Of a DNA stretch of 64,000 nt, positions 1-10,388 are shown one piece after another (the stretch's first letter is position 1; the number at the start of each line of letters is the position of its first letter). The notes under the pieces are model-generated. The model saw only the letters and a program-made list of their open reading frames with translations. It had not been told where the DNA came from and did no database searches. Origin of the DNA: Tritrichomonas musculus (lineage: Eukaryota > Parabasalia > Tritrichomonadida > Tritrichomonadidae); assembly GCA_039105265.1 (NCBI GenBank), contig JAPFFF010000042.1, positions 1,178,001-1,242,000 on the forward strand, given 5' to 3'. The position numbers were made by a program, and so were the translations under genes.

Positions 1-21
1 TTGGTTTTTGCATTTTTGCTT

Positions 22-3000
22 TTAAGATTTGAATATTGCTAATGTCGTTTCATTTATTTTTGCTGTGACCTTTCCAACAATTGATTGCTGGATTCTTAAA
101 GTCATGGCATATTCAGCATCCAAGATCTTTCCGTTATAGAGAATTACGTCACCAATTTGATAGAGATTTGCATCATCAACTGTGAATAGAAAGTCTCCAT
201 GAGAAGCAAATTTGATACATCCATTTTCAGCATCCACTTCTGTAATCACTCCAACGAACTCTTTATAGGATCCATTGATTACTACACTACAAATGCAATC
301 AGTTGAATCGTTAGCTGTGGAACTAATGAAGGATCCGTTAACATATTTATATACATGTCCACTCATGAATACAGGCTTTCCTGCAACGAAATCAGATATG
401 TTTTGACCTGCTTCGATTGGACAGTAGTGAGTGATGGTTGTGTTGGAATTGATTTTAGCATAGGCATTACCGTCTATATCATATGCATTCATAACACAAA
501 CTTTTGATCGAGTAATCTCCAATACAGTTATTTCATTGTATTTGATGGTCGCTGTATCACTTTTTACATCAATATCGAAATCTAACCATCTCTCCTTCGA
601 ACTATCCAGTTGATTGCCAATGCTAAATATTCTTCTATTTCGAGAATTATTTGGTTTCATGACCATGAGAGCTGCATCACTACTTGTCTGATTTGCTCCA
701 CCCAATGTCAGGATGTTGTTTGGGTCTTTGATATAAACCTCTCCACTGATATCAGTGAAATACTCATTTGGTATATCTGTTGAGAGTGCATACTTGGTCA
801 TATCTGGCAAGTCTTGAGTCTTCACATACGGTTCCAAAGCTGTTGTCAATGCTGTACTCAGTGCCGATTCATTAACCAAATCTGTTGGTACCTCAGGGAT
901 ATCCGTTTTGAGAGCATATTTCCCATTAGCCACATCCTTGGTCTCATACTTATCTAATTCATAAGCCAATTCATCTTCATCAACAAATTTCTCATCAGCC
1001 TGGGCACTAGTATAATATGGTGTCAAATCCACAGGTTCAGGAATTTCACTTTTTAACGCTATTTGGTCTTCTTCACCAAATTCAGCTAGAGTAACTCGTA
1101 CTGGATATGTTCCAGCGTAATTATAAAGTACACCTGTTGCTTCTTCCCAATAAAACAGGCCAATACTTGTATCCATAACATGAGCAATTGTATTGTGTAT
1201 ATTTTCTGTTCTTTCCGTCTTGAATATAATATCAAATGCATAATCTAATTTGAGCCAGTCACACCAACTAAGTGAGCTCCTTCTTGGAATGGTATGAATG
1301 AAGTATAATAGTACTCATCATTTAGACCTTCTGGTTCGTAAGGGCCGTTTGTAATTGGTAGAATAATTTTATTCCCAACTTTCAAATCATTTTTGCTTCG
1401 ATATTTTTCATCACAAGTATCTAAAATCATAGTATTATATTCACCGGCAACAAGAGATGTTAAAATAGCAGATGCTTGAGCTGATAACGGTTTATCATCA
1501 TCAGTCATTATTTTCTGGAGAACATCATCTGATGGTTTTTCGTCTGGGTTCAATTGCAATTCACTATTTTTGAGAATATCTGTTTTCAATGCATAATTTG
1601 ACAAATCAACTGGTTCAGGGATATCTGTTTTCAAAGCAAAATTAGTTTTTACGAAATTCATATTTGGAATACAATATTCATCATAAACTTCAAGCTTGTA
1701 TGAATAACATACTGATTCTAGATCGACAACATAGTTATCATTATATCTGAATGTTCCACCATAATAGAAATAATATATAGAAAAAGTATTTTCACCTTTC
1801 TTGTAATGATAATATTCTGAGTCTTCACTATCATACAAATATTCTCCTGAAATATCTTCATTATTACAAGAGCCTTTCACTATTAATGATGATTTCTTTA
1901 ATATTTTGCATAAATCTCCATCCAAATTTGCAATATTCGTTCTTTTATCCTCATCATTTGTCGTTCCATTTACGAAGTGGGTAGTGATTGATAATTCTTG
2001 AGTTATATTTTCGCTTGATAATATGTCTTCTTTCTTTAAATATGATTCTAAAGCAGTACTCAAAGCAGTTTCATTAACCAAATTCTCTGGCATTTTTGGG
2101 ATCTCATTCAGCCAATTTGTTTTATGGTTTTCAATGAGTTTCTTGATAGCAGCTGCAGACATCAATTGCTTATTCGTTAACGTTTCACCTAAACCTAATT
2201 CAGAATTCTCAACTTTGGTTGTATACTTGATTCTAACTGATAATGGTTCATGACTTCTCATGGTGAAAATCATTAGATATGGATCTTCGAAAGTAATTTC
2301 ATAAAGAGACTCATTTGTTGACTCATTTGATGTGAAACTCTTATCTTCATTGATGGAATATGTATTTAACTTGATTACTTCACCCTCATTGTCCACTTTG
2401 GTTTCAACTTCTAATGTACCTTTCAATGTATCAGTATAATATCTGTGACAATATTTCTCATTTGGGATCTCAATGATGGTATCGACATATGTCAATTCTT
2501 TAATGATTTCTCTTGATTGATTCACAGATTTGTCTCTAACGACTTCATCAATATCTTCTAATTCTATTCCATCATCTTTATCAGCATCTTTGGCAAATGA
2601 TAGTTTAGAAAGACCTTTAATTCCATCAATAGAGATTTGCAATAGATCTCCAGCACCAACTTTCCCAAATGTAAATACATATGATCCAATGTTAACGAAC
2701 TTGCCGGCAATGTAATCAAACCAGCTGAATTTAGGTTGCATGTCATCAAATTCTTTCTGCAAACGATTACAATATTTCTCCAAAGATGATATGTCGTTAA
2801 CAGCTATATCAACAACATTCCCTAACGAATTCAATTCAAAGATATGTGATTCAATGTTCTCTCCAATGACTATTCCAGATGTTTGAATATTGAAGTTTGT
2901 CATCAATGTTGTGCAAGATTCCGGTCTAGGTGATACAGAATAGTAACCCGTTGAAGCAAGAAACTCAAATGTATTGCCACCTGGGTATTCAATATTTTCA

Positions 3001-4520
3001 TCAATTGGGATGTTGAATTCTGGTGAGGCCTTCATGTAAACTCTCAAATTATCAGAATCTGTTTCAATGAATGATTCATAACGGTAAGGGATATATTCAA
3101 AATAGTTGTCGGTTTTGATCTCATATGTATGCTCATGCTTCCATGAATATTTGAATCCAATGACGAATTCATAAGTATGTCCATCAAGAGTTAATGTAGC
3201 AGAATAGTCTCCACTCTTATCTTCATTGCATCCAAACCATACACGCCAGACATCATTGGTTTCATCTGGATCACCCATTCTAGTATTGGAACTATATGTT
3301 ATCATACCTTTGTCAAGCATCATCTTTAATGGATTCGGAACTTCGTTCCTTAGGTCTGAATGACCGTTCTCGGATTCAAAATTGATTAGACCTTTCAAAG
3401 CAAATATGTTAGCAGCATTCTTCTTGATTGAAATGTATGGAATATCTCTATTCAAAGATCCATATGAATTCTCTTTATGCATCTTCAGTGGAATGTTAAC
3501 GCAATAATTGGTACCAGTCCATTTACCTCCAGATTTAGTAAGCTTGTAATGAGTCCCAAATACGTTATCATGAAGCTCGAATGTCTGCCCTTCAATGAGT
3601 GAATTGAATGAATCAGAACCAGGATTATATCCCCAGTCAGCATAATATAAACCATTTGCAGTATCCAAATTGTAATCCCCGATTGACTTGATTGTATAGA
3701 AATCTGGTAAAGGAGACCTATAGAGTTTGAAGCAATTGTCAGCATCAATGAGATTACACTTGAGATTCATTAATGTACCTTCAGCACAATCTTTAATAAC
3801 TGAGATTTGACCCATTTTCCCAACGAATTTGATCTTCATGAATCCATCAGTATATAGTTCAAATGGGTCATAGATTGCAGATTTCGACATGTATATTCGA
3901 GGTTTTGATTCATTGCTGATGTACTTCAATTGATATTTGGAATCGCTTTGTGAATCTGTGATGTATTCAATAATGGGATTAGTGAATCTATTTTGGGTGT
4001 CACAGGAAATATAAGCATTCTCAATTTCAAGATTCTTTGGAAAGATGATCTCAAAGACTTGTCCACTTACAGATCCAGAGTAATCAATCTCAAGAATGTT
4101 GTATGTTGAACCGTCCTGAGAATCCGAATCACTTAATTTATGGATATTACTTGCATCGATAATGAATTCATCACAACCTTCTTCATAAGTCATTACACTT
4201 TCAATAGCAGATGGAGGAGCATTCTCTAAAGTTGATATTCTATCTTCATGGTCAGCAATTTTGGTTCCATGTGTATTGATAACGGTTCGATGTGATTGAA
4301 TGTCGCTAGTTATATCCGTTAATGTTTTCCCAAATGTTTCGAAACATTCTTTGACACTTTGAGGTTCACCATATTCTTCACCAAAGAAGATTTTACAACT
4401 ACCATCGATTGTTGCATCACCTTTAACATGAATAGAATCAAATATTCCATCACCACCTTTGCCAGAACCTCCTACCAAGGCTCCATCTAATGCATTTTGT
4501 TTGGTTAATATTGCAGTCAT
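22..4520 (-). pseudogene. Fibre-like / putative receptor-binding locus of fragment C
   Basis: Long locus read leftward from the ATG at 4,518-4,520. The start-proximal part has an NTHGTKIADHEDRISTLE coiled coil. The middle has a domain related to the fibre loci of A and B (FGTHYKLTKSGGKWTGTNY; YYSVSPRPESCTTLM). The distal part has repeated linkers of the type ALKTDIPEPVDL, ALSTALESYL and YALSTDIPN, a style familiar from bacteriophage tail fibres. The end-most domain contains ASHGDFLFTVDDANLYQIGD and finishes with TLAIFKS. A fibre or attachment role is inference from architecture. The locus is broken (about one break). About 500 bp inside it (near 1,067-1,578) is nearly identical to the end of the fibre gene of element B. 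The divergent gap to the next + gene is 60 bp. Confidence 0.6.
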
Positions 4521-4580
4521 TTATCTTAATGTTAAACTATTTTGCACTATACATCTCAATTAATTTTATGTTAATCCAAA

Positions 4581-5555
4581 ATGAGTGGTTTATTTGGAGG
4601 AAGACATCCACCAGGTACAGGTTCAAACAGACGAAATCCATCTGGAACAAACAATAATTCATCTGGAACAAACTATAATCCATACAGCTTCCAATCATCA
4701 AACAATAATGGGTTCAAATTCCCATCTAACAACAACTCCCAACCATCAAACAATAACAATAACAATAATTATTTCAATTTAGATGAATTTTATGATCCTT
4801 CAATGGATTTCAATAAAAATATGGTTAATACCAAAACAATGAGTCAGAATGGAAATCAATTACAAGCTACATTAACAGAGCCAAATCAGAATGCATTACA
4901 AGTTATTGAACATAATAGTGATAACAATAAAGTAGTTGCATTAGCACATATTCAAGCCAATGCTAAACATGATGAAGATATTCTGAAAGATAATCAAAAT
5001 AATCGTCAATTCCAATTGGCCCAAACTGCTAACAACAACTATCCTCAAAATCTTCAAGCATATACAAATCACCAGAATGCAATGCATAAAAATGAAATGG
5101 AAAAATATAAGAAAAGATCAACTACGATTGCAAGTTTAGATAACTCAGCTTATCTTGAAAGTGTTCACAATTACTTTAAGCAAATGTGTTTGAATCAAGG
5201 TATTGAGCTAGATAATCCTCATTTGATGCTCACTAGTGGTCATACAGGATTGTTTACAGAGCCAGAATTAAATGCCCATTGTTACAAGAGATCAATGATA
5301 TTTTATGGTGTTGCCTCATATGATCACGAAGATTCGAAAGTAACAATATATTATATTGATGGCCATAGACCTGATGTCATCAAATTAGGGAAAGGCTATT
5401 ATTCATCATTCTCAAAATGCCGAAATTATAAAGATATACTTTTAGTTAGATTTGGAATAGACCCATTGGTCAAGAAACCTGGGAAAATTGAAATTTGTTC
5501 AGAATGGAAATGCAGTGATTTGATTCCATGTGACATTCCATGCAACATTGTATGA
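4581..5555 (+). CDS. N/S-rich protein of unknown function (fragment C)
   Basis: Predicted 324 aa. The first ~85 residues are low-complexity Asn/Ser/Gly/Pro (repeated SGTNNN and QPSNNNN patterns). A helical, Gln/Asn-rich middle follows, then a compact C-terminal part from about residue 195 with several Cys (YKRSMIFYGVASYDHEDSK, DILLVRFGIDPLVKKPGK, SEWKCSDLIPCDIPCNIV). I do not recognise the family. It lies divergently beside the fibre-like locus and 121 bp before the minor-capsid-like gene on the same strand, so a virion or accessory role is possible but only by position. The ATG at 4,581 is the first in frame after the divergent gap. Confidence 0.6.
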   Translation: MSGLFGGRHPPGTGSNRRNPSGTNNNSSGTNYNPYSFQSSNNNGFKFPSNNNSQPSNNNNNNNYFNLDEFYDPSMDFNKNMVNTKTMSQNGNQLQATLTEPNQNALQVIEHNSDNNKVVALAHIQANAKHDEDILKDNQNNRQFQLAQTANNNYPQNLQAYTNHQNAMHKNEMEKYKKRSTTIASLDNSAYLESVHNYFKQMCLNQGIELDNPHLMLTSGHTGLFTEPELNAHCYKRSMIFYGVASYDHEDSKVTIYYIDGHRPDVIKLGKGYYSSFSKCRNYKDILLVRFGIDPLVKKPGKIEICSEWKCSDLIPCDIPCNIV

Positions 5556-5676
5556 GTACATGTTCATCCAGCATTGATGTTATGAAAGAAATTTGTTCAA
5601 ATAGATGCAAGGGTTTCATAAATGAAATATTTTGATTTAAGAATCGGTTATCATTATTTTTAATGTCGACACAAAG

Positions 5677-6849
5677 ATGTCAGATGATCAACCAGCAATT
5701 GAAGGAGGTGAACGACCACCAGAATTACCCTCACCACCAGAAGAAGAAGGTGAACGTCCATGGCATTGGCAATTCAATCATGAACCATTCAATGCATTCG
5801 AAGCAGGTGTAAAAATTAAAAGTAGGCCAACACATAAAGCTAAGATACCCATTGGATTCAATTATACTCCCGAAGAAGTTAATAATTATACACTTAAGAA
5901 CCTAGTTAGCAGTAAGATGGCACGTGATATTGTTAGATCCACTAAATTCATGCCAGGTGCATTTGAGATTTGGAATGCAAATCCAAAAGGTGGAAACCAT
6001 AAATATAGAGGTGGAGCAGAAGATCTCGATGGAGACAAAATATCAGAATTTGTTGTTAGACGTGATGGTAAAATTGTTGCTGTTAATGGATATACAACTA
6101 AGAATTCTGATGCAGTCTTCAAGAATTTGTATTACACTGGTCACGATACGAAAGACAAACGTAAAGCACAAAGCTTTAAAGATTGGATCCATAATGATTA
6201 CTATGGACCTGTATATAATGATGACTATTCAGAGGTTACTAGATGGGCTCATCATGATCCAAAAATACATAAAGCATGGAGTAAAAGAATGAATATTCAT
6301 GCACCATCAAAATCATTATCATCATATCAAGCATTTGCACGTTACATTGTTGCCCCAGCATGCAAACAAGCATTTCTTGAACTCGGTGGAGGCACTGAAG
6401 AAGGTGCCAAATTTGCTCGTAAAGTTGCTGCAGAAGTAAGTCAAACTAAAGCATTTGAAGCATCACTTGCAGCAGCAATGTATGCAGCATTAGTTAAAGA
6501 TCCATGTTTGTCTCAGATGCAAGATCTTAAAGAAAGACAGAATGAATTCGTTGTATTGAAACAACAATATGAACCAACTTACAACATTGATTTCGAATCT
6601 GATAGTGTTGCAGAAACCCCAGAATATAAAGCATTTGAGAAATGGCTCTTTGCGAAACCAGCTGTTAAACAAGCTGTTAGAACCTATATGCATGATGTAT
6701 TAACCACTTCCAAAGAAGAATATATTAATACCATTAAAGGTCAAATCATCACATATCTTAATGATCATGTTAAGGGATATAGACAAAAATATGATGAAGA
6801 CTTTGCAGCAGCCAAAGAAAAAGCCAGAATAAGGTATGGATTTGAGTAA
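5677..6849 (+). CDS. Minor-capsid-like Polinton protein with a Ca-binding-like loop (fragment C)
   Basis: Predicted 390 aa. It opens with an acidic, Pro-rich leader (about residues 1-35). Near residue 125 is EDLDGDKISEFVVRRDG followed by VNGYTTKNSD, an EF-hand/dockerin-like D-x-D-x-D loop. The rest is largely helical and Ala-rich. A homologue with the same loop (DVNGDDIPDVIVYDKRGN) lies in fragment D at 39,015-40,148. Proteins of this layout recur, as I recall, in Polintons and some large DNA viruses and are usually taken as minor virion proteins; that role is inference. An initiator-like TCATTA stands about 25 bases upstream. A nearer ATG at 5,663 is out of frame, so the start at 5,677 is preferred. 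Confidence 0.65.
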   Translation: MSDDQPAIEGGERPPELPSPPEEEGERPWHWQFNHEPFNAFEAGVKIKSRPTHKAKIPIGFNYTPEEVNNYTLKNLVSSKMARDIVRSTKFMPGAFEIWNANPKGGNHKYRGGAEDLDGDKISEFVVRRDGKIVAVNGYTTKNSDAVFKNLYYTGHDTKDKRKAQSFKDWIHNDYYGPVYNDDYSEVTRWAHHDPKIHKAWSKRMNIHAPSKSLSSYQAFARYIVAPACKQAFLELGGGTEEGAKFARKVAAEVSQTKAFEASLAAAMYAALVKDPCLSQMQDLKERQNEFVVLKQQYEPTYNIDFESDSVAETPEYKAFEKWLFAKPAVKQAVRTYMHDVLTTSKEEYINTIKGQIITYLNDHVKGYRQKYDEDFAAAKEKARIRYGFE

Positions 6850-6860
6850 ATATATTCTTA

Positions 6861-7682
6861 TTAGCTTACATTTCCATTATTGCAATCGATTACAATCTTG
6901 TGATGTTTATTCATATTTTTGTATCGTTCATACAATTCATCAAACGATATGCTCATAGTAATTTGATGAGTAATGTATCTCAACTGCTCTTTTGAATATG
7001 TCCCGAATACGAATACTGTAGAGACATTTGATTTAATGGTTGTTGATAACGATTTCCAGAACTGGACATTCAAGAAGAATGATATATGGTTATGTCGACA
7101 TGTAGTCATCAGATTATTGAAATATGATTTTTCATTTGCAAGTAATTTGTTATTAGCAATATCATCAAATAGTATCAATGTATGCAACATTGGTTCACGA
7201 AAATCATTAACTTTCAATGCTCTGAATATCTCGATTCGTTGCTCATCAATGATTTTGGCTTCAAGGTGTTCCTTACGTATTGTGTAATATAGTTGCTTAT
7301 AATTCAATAATGCATTAACATATTCTTTAGCATTCTCTTGGGAAACATATGCTATTGGTATTTCAATGAGTTCCCTTAATGACTCAAATGTAACATCTTT
7401 CTGTTCACCTGTTTTGGATACATATATGAGAAGATGTGCTGCATTTGGAATTGAAGCTATTTTAATGATTTCTTCAATTGCTGATAACGTCTTTCCGGAA
7501 CCTTGTTTGCCAACGAATATATTCACAGAATTATAGTAAATATTGATGTCTTTGTGAATCTTTCTGATCAATGTATTCGTGACTTGCCCTTTATTTCTTC
7601 TCAAGCAATCTCTAACCATATCATGAACGTAGCTGAATGAGTCTTGATTCCCAAACGAAGTCATAAAGCTTTGATTATACAT
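6861..7682 (-). CDS. A32/FtsK-type genome-packaging ATPase (fragment C)
   Basis: Predicted 273 aa. Walker A is GKQGSGKT at residues 58-65 and Walker B is LILFDD at about 169-174. After it comes MTTCRHNHISFFLNVQFWKS, which aligns with TKTRHYNLTCIMAIQTIRF in the ATPase of element A. This is the FtsK/HerA-superfamily packaging ATPase typical of Polintons and adenovirus-like or poxvirus-like double-stranded DNA viruses, and it would drive genome entry into a preformed capsid. The gene is convergent with the minor-capsid-like gene, 11 bp apart. The start ATG at 7,680-7,682 sits directly in a TAAATG context. It looks whole. Confidence 0.85.
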   Translation of the reverse strand: MYNQSFMTSFGNQDSFSYVHDMVRDCLRRNKGQVTNTLIRKIHKDINIYYNSVNIFVGKQGSGKTLSAIEEIIKIASIPNAAHLLIYVSKTGEQKDVTFESLRELIEIPIAYVSQENAKEYVNALLNYKQLYYTIRKEHLEAKIIDEQRIEIFRALKVNDFREPMLHTLILFDDIANNKLLANEKSYFNNLMTTCRHNHISFFLNVQFWKSLSTTIKSNVSTVFVFGTYSKEQLRYITHQITMSISFDELYERYKNMNKHHKIVIDCNNGNVS

Positions 7683-7828
7683 TTACAGTTAATTAAAATG
7701 GATGTAAACATAGGCTTGCAAAAGTCTCAAAAATGGGTGGGCTCAAAATAGGTGTGCGTGAAATCCCGCGGACCTAAAATCCTAATGAAAATGGATTCAA
7801 AAATATTTGCAAAAAGGTTTTAAGAATA

Positions 7829-8182
7829 TCATTCACCATTAATTGCTTTAACAATGTCGTTGATAGCTGTCTTGATTGCAAGAATATCACTTTTGAGTTG
7901 CTCTATTTCATTCTGTATATCCAAGATTGCAGACTCATTTTGTGGATCATTTTGTGGATCATTTTGTGATTCATCTATCTGTTTCTTGACAGCTTTCTTT
8001 AGACAAAGTACACCTTTGATTTTGGTAATACGATATCCCTCAATGTAATACATCTTATTAAGTTTATGAGTCGTAATCTTATCAATCTCGTCTTTATTTT
8101 TAGCATACCACAGATTGAATTCATCTGGAGTATTAAATGTTTTCAAATATTCTTTAATGGGTCCAATCACTTTTACTTCCAT
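7829..8182 (-). CDS. Small protein with C-terminal coiled coil (fragment C)
   Basis: Predicted 117 aa. The N-terminal ~70 residues look globular (LNKMYYIEGYRITKIKGVL); then comes a short repeat QNDPQNDPQNES and a C-terminal helix with heptad-like hydrophobics (ILDIQNEIEQLKSDILAIK). I do not assign a family. Its place between the packaging ATPase and the pVI-like gene suggests a virion or assembly role, but only by position. The 146-bp gap before the ATPase gene contains G-rich words (gggtgggctc, cccgcgg) and no gene that I can support. Confidence 0.55.
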   Translation of the reverse strand: MEVKVIGPIKEYLKTFNTPDEFNLWYAKNKDEIDKITTHKLNKMYYIEGYRITKIKGVLCLKKAVKKQIDESQNDPQNDPQNESAILDIQNEIEQLKSDILAIKTAINDIVKAINGE

Positions 8183-8237
8183 TTGATGTCACATAAAAAT
8201 AAACAATCACATTAAATCATCAATGGACTCATTTAAA

Positions 8238-8585
8238 TCACTTCAAGATTGGAGTTAGTCTACCTTTATTTCCACCAAGAATTGGTCTTTGAATCATTTC
8301 CACCTTATTGTTTGAATCGTTTTTAATTATTGAATCGAAATTTGTGAAATCTATTGGTAAAGGTTTTGGTCTGATTGGGTTTGTTTTAGGTGGATTTGGC
8401 ACAACTTTATTGAGTAAGTAATCAGCTCCATTAGCAATACTATTAACGATGCCACCAACTGTATCACCAAACATAGGTCCAACTTTTCGTGCTATTTCAA
8501 TTCCCTTACGAATGTATGGAGATGCTTTCTTTATGAAATTCTTTCCTTTCACCAGCAAGTTCTTAAACCAGGTCCCGAATGCCAT
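8238..8585 (-). CDS. pVI-like basic amphipathic virion protein (fragment C)
   Basis: Predicted 115 aa. The N-terminal half is a basic amphipathic stretch (WFKNLLVKGKNFIKKASPYI) followed by a Gly/Ile-rich hydrophobic segment (GDTVGGIVNSIANGADYLL). The rest is Pro-rich and ends in GRLTPILK. Short Lys- and Gly-rich amphipathic proteins of this kind recur next to the capsid genes of Polintons and adenoviruses, where adenoviral pVI disrupts endosomal membranes during entry. A membrane-active internal capsid role is therefore plausible, but it is inferred from composition. It is divergent from the major-capsid candidate with a 56-bp gap. Confidence 0.5.
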   Translation of the reverse strand: MAFGTWFKNLLVKGKNFIKKASPYIRKGIEIARKVGPMFGDTVGGIVNSIANGADYLLNKVVPNPPKTNPIRPKPLPIDFTNFDSIIKNDSNNKVEMIQRPILGGNKGRLTPILK

Positions 8586-8641
8586 TTTCTTTGGGTTTGT
8601 ATTAAAATCTCAAAAATGTAACTTCACACGAATCTTTTTTA

Positions 8642-10345
8642 ATGCAAGCTCAAAGAATGACATATCAGAACGCTCAACTCAAGAACACCGGTAATGACGA
8701 AGGTGATGTCCTAAAGTTCTTCCAATCAAAACTTCGAAATCTCATTGCATACAATGGTGGTGATCATACATTTGGATGGTTTACAGAAGATGTTGATGAT
8801 AAAGATGCTCCCATGCCAATTGGAACCAAAACGAAAATCAAATGGACACATCAAGGTCATACCATCTCACAAATGGAAAAGAATTTCGTTACAGCAAAGC
8901 TTGATCTTGTAGTCCAACTTAATAAAGAATTGCATTTAGATGATGATACAGCAAACTTAAATCGTATATTCATTGGCTTCAAACATGCTGTAGAACTCTT
9001 TTCAGATGCTCGCTTATGGATTGATAACGTTATGCTTAAAGAATATCAGCAAGATGAACTCATCCGTGAATCATTTGCATACAACTCAATCAAACCAATT
9101 GATGCCAAAGAGCCTGCCAAACACAGGTATTCGTTGTGGGAGAATACATCTCGAATGAGCCCTTCAGTATGTGGTGTTTACGTTCCTCTCACATTACTTG
9201 CAGACGGTAAACCTCATAGAGTCACATTTGAAGCATCCATTTACTTTACAGATCAGCTTGCATTCCAAGCTTGGCAACTCTATCCAAACTCCATTTGTGG
9301 AGAGATTGAAGAAGAAATTAAATCATCAACAGAAGCATTAGTTTGGCATCAAGTCCAACCATCTGTTGTTAAAGAAATTGAAGAACTCCTTAACTGTTCT
9401 ACCATAGAGCAAGACGTTCCAGCCAACATTACAATCTCAAACAAGTTCTCTCAAATTGGTTCTCCATCAACAATTGTAACTGAATACAATCTTGCAGATG
9501 CTCCTCAAGATGGTTCAAATGATTTGCAAAATGATGGTTTCCAAACACTTCCAGTCCTTGGTGATTCCACTAAAGTCATTGCATACAAGACTGAAGAAGT
9601 AATTCTTAACTGTCGTGGTGGAACCATTGTAACCATGAAATCAGATCTTGCTGGCTTTGGAATCAAACCTGACTGTCTCAATGGATTAATTAAAGAACTT
9701 GATACACCTCTTCTCATACCATCTCAGCAACTTGTACGTGAAGGTTTCCAAGGTCTCGCAACAGATGCAGGTCTAGATGTTTCTAAATCAATTGCTCTCT
9801 CAAATGCAACCAACATCACAGTCATGTTCCCTAAAAGAACAAATGAAATCACATGTTTCGATAACATTATGTACCAGAATGTACAGCTCACCATCAACAA
9901 TGTTAAGTATCCAGATACAGAATTTGATTCAACTATTGGTCCACGTTTCTATCAATATCAATTAATAAGTAATGAATTAGATGGCTCTCTCAGACCATCC
10001 CATGAACTTGAAGATTCTTGGACAATGTCTTTGAATGCACCTGACGGAACACGTTATAAGAATACTATCTCTGATGCCACCAGCTTTTGTATCAACTTCC
10101 AGCTTGAACGTACTAATTCTGGATATGTATTCGATGGTGTTGATACTGGTGGAAACACTGTTACTATCAAATTCAAAGGTCAACCATTATTCAGAGGTGC
10201 TAACGATACATATTATAACTTTGATGTTTCAAATAATAATGTTCATCCACCTCCACCTGAAGCTTGGATATGCACAGACACATATTTCACATGGCAAAGA
10301 GGTGCAGTCAAATATTATACAGATACACCAGCAGGTTATGCTTAA
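8642..10345 (+). CDS. Major capsid protein candidate (fragment C)
   Basis: Predicted 567 aa, about the size of Polinton double-jelly-roll major capsid proteins and of the 560-aa candidates in A and B. A shared N-terminal pattern is NRIFIGFKHAVELFSDARLW here against KVWFGFKDARDAVEKYEIV there. It is rich in beta-type stretches and has Pro-rich turns near the C terminus (NVHPPPPEAW). It lies next to a packaging ATPase, pVI-like and minor-capsid-like genes. A TTCACAC initiator-like word precedes the ATG by about 15 bases. The capsid call rests on length, context and the A/B resemblance; a profile search is needed to prove the fold. It looks whole. Confidence 0.65.
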   Translation: MQAQRMTYQNAQLKNTGNDEGDVLKFFQSKLRNLIAYNGGDHTFGWFTEDVDDKDAPMPIGTKTKIKWTHQGHTISQMEKNFVTAKLDLVVQLNKELHLDDDTANLNRIFIGFKHAVELFSDARLWIDNVMLKEYQQDELIRESFAYNSIKPIDAKEPAKHRYSLWENTSRMSPSVCGVYVPLTLLADGKPHRVTFEASIYFTDQLAFQAWQLYPNSICGEIEEEIKSSTEALVWHQVQPSVVKEIEELLNCSTIEQDVPANITISNKFSQIGSPSTIVTEYNLADAPQDGSNDLQNDGFQTLPVLGDSTKVIAYKTEEVILNCRGGTIVTMKSDLAGFGIKPDCLNGLIKELDTPLLIPSQQLVREGFQGLATDAGLDVSKSIALSNATNITVMFPKRTNEITCFDNIMYQNVQLTINNVKYPDTEFDSTIGPRFYQYQLISNELDGSLRPSHELEDSWTMSLNAPDGTRYKNTISDATSFCINFQLERTNSGYVFDGVDTGGNTVTIKFKGQPLFRGANDTYYNFDVSNNNVHPPPPEAWICTDTYFTWQRGAVKYYTDTPAGYA

Positions 10346-10388
10346 AGTGAAAGAATATGTAGATGGCTTTATTTTTGCATGAATCCAA

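Noticed and set aside
22-4520. Bacterial prophage because of tail-fibre-like repeats
   Set aside because: Linked Polinton genes, the AT-rich eukaryotic context, and the integrase, Ulp1 protease and protein-primed polymerase of neighbouring related elements argue for a Polinton.
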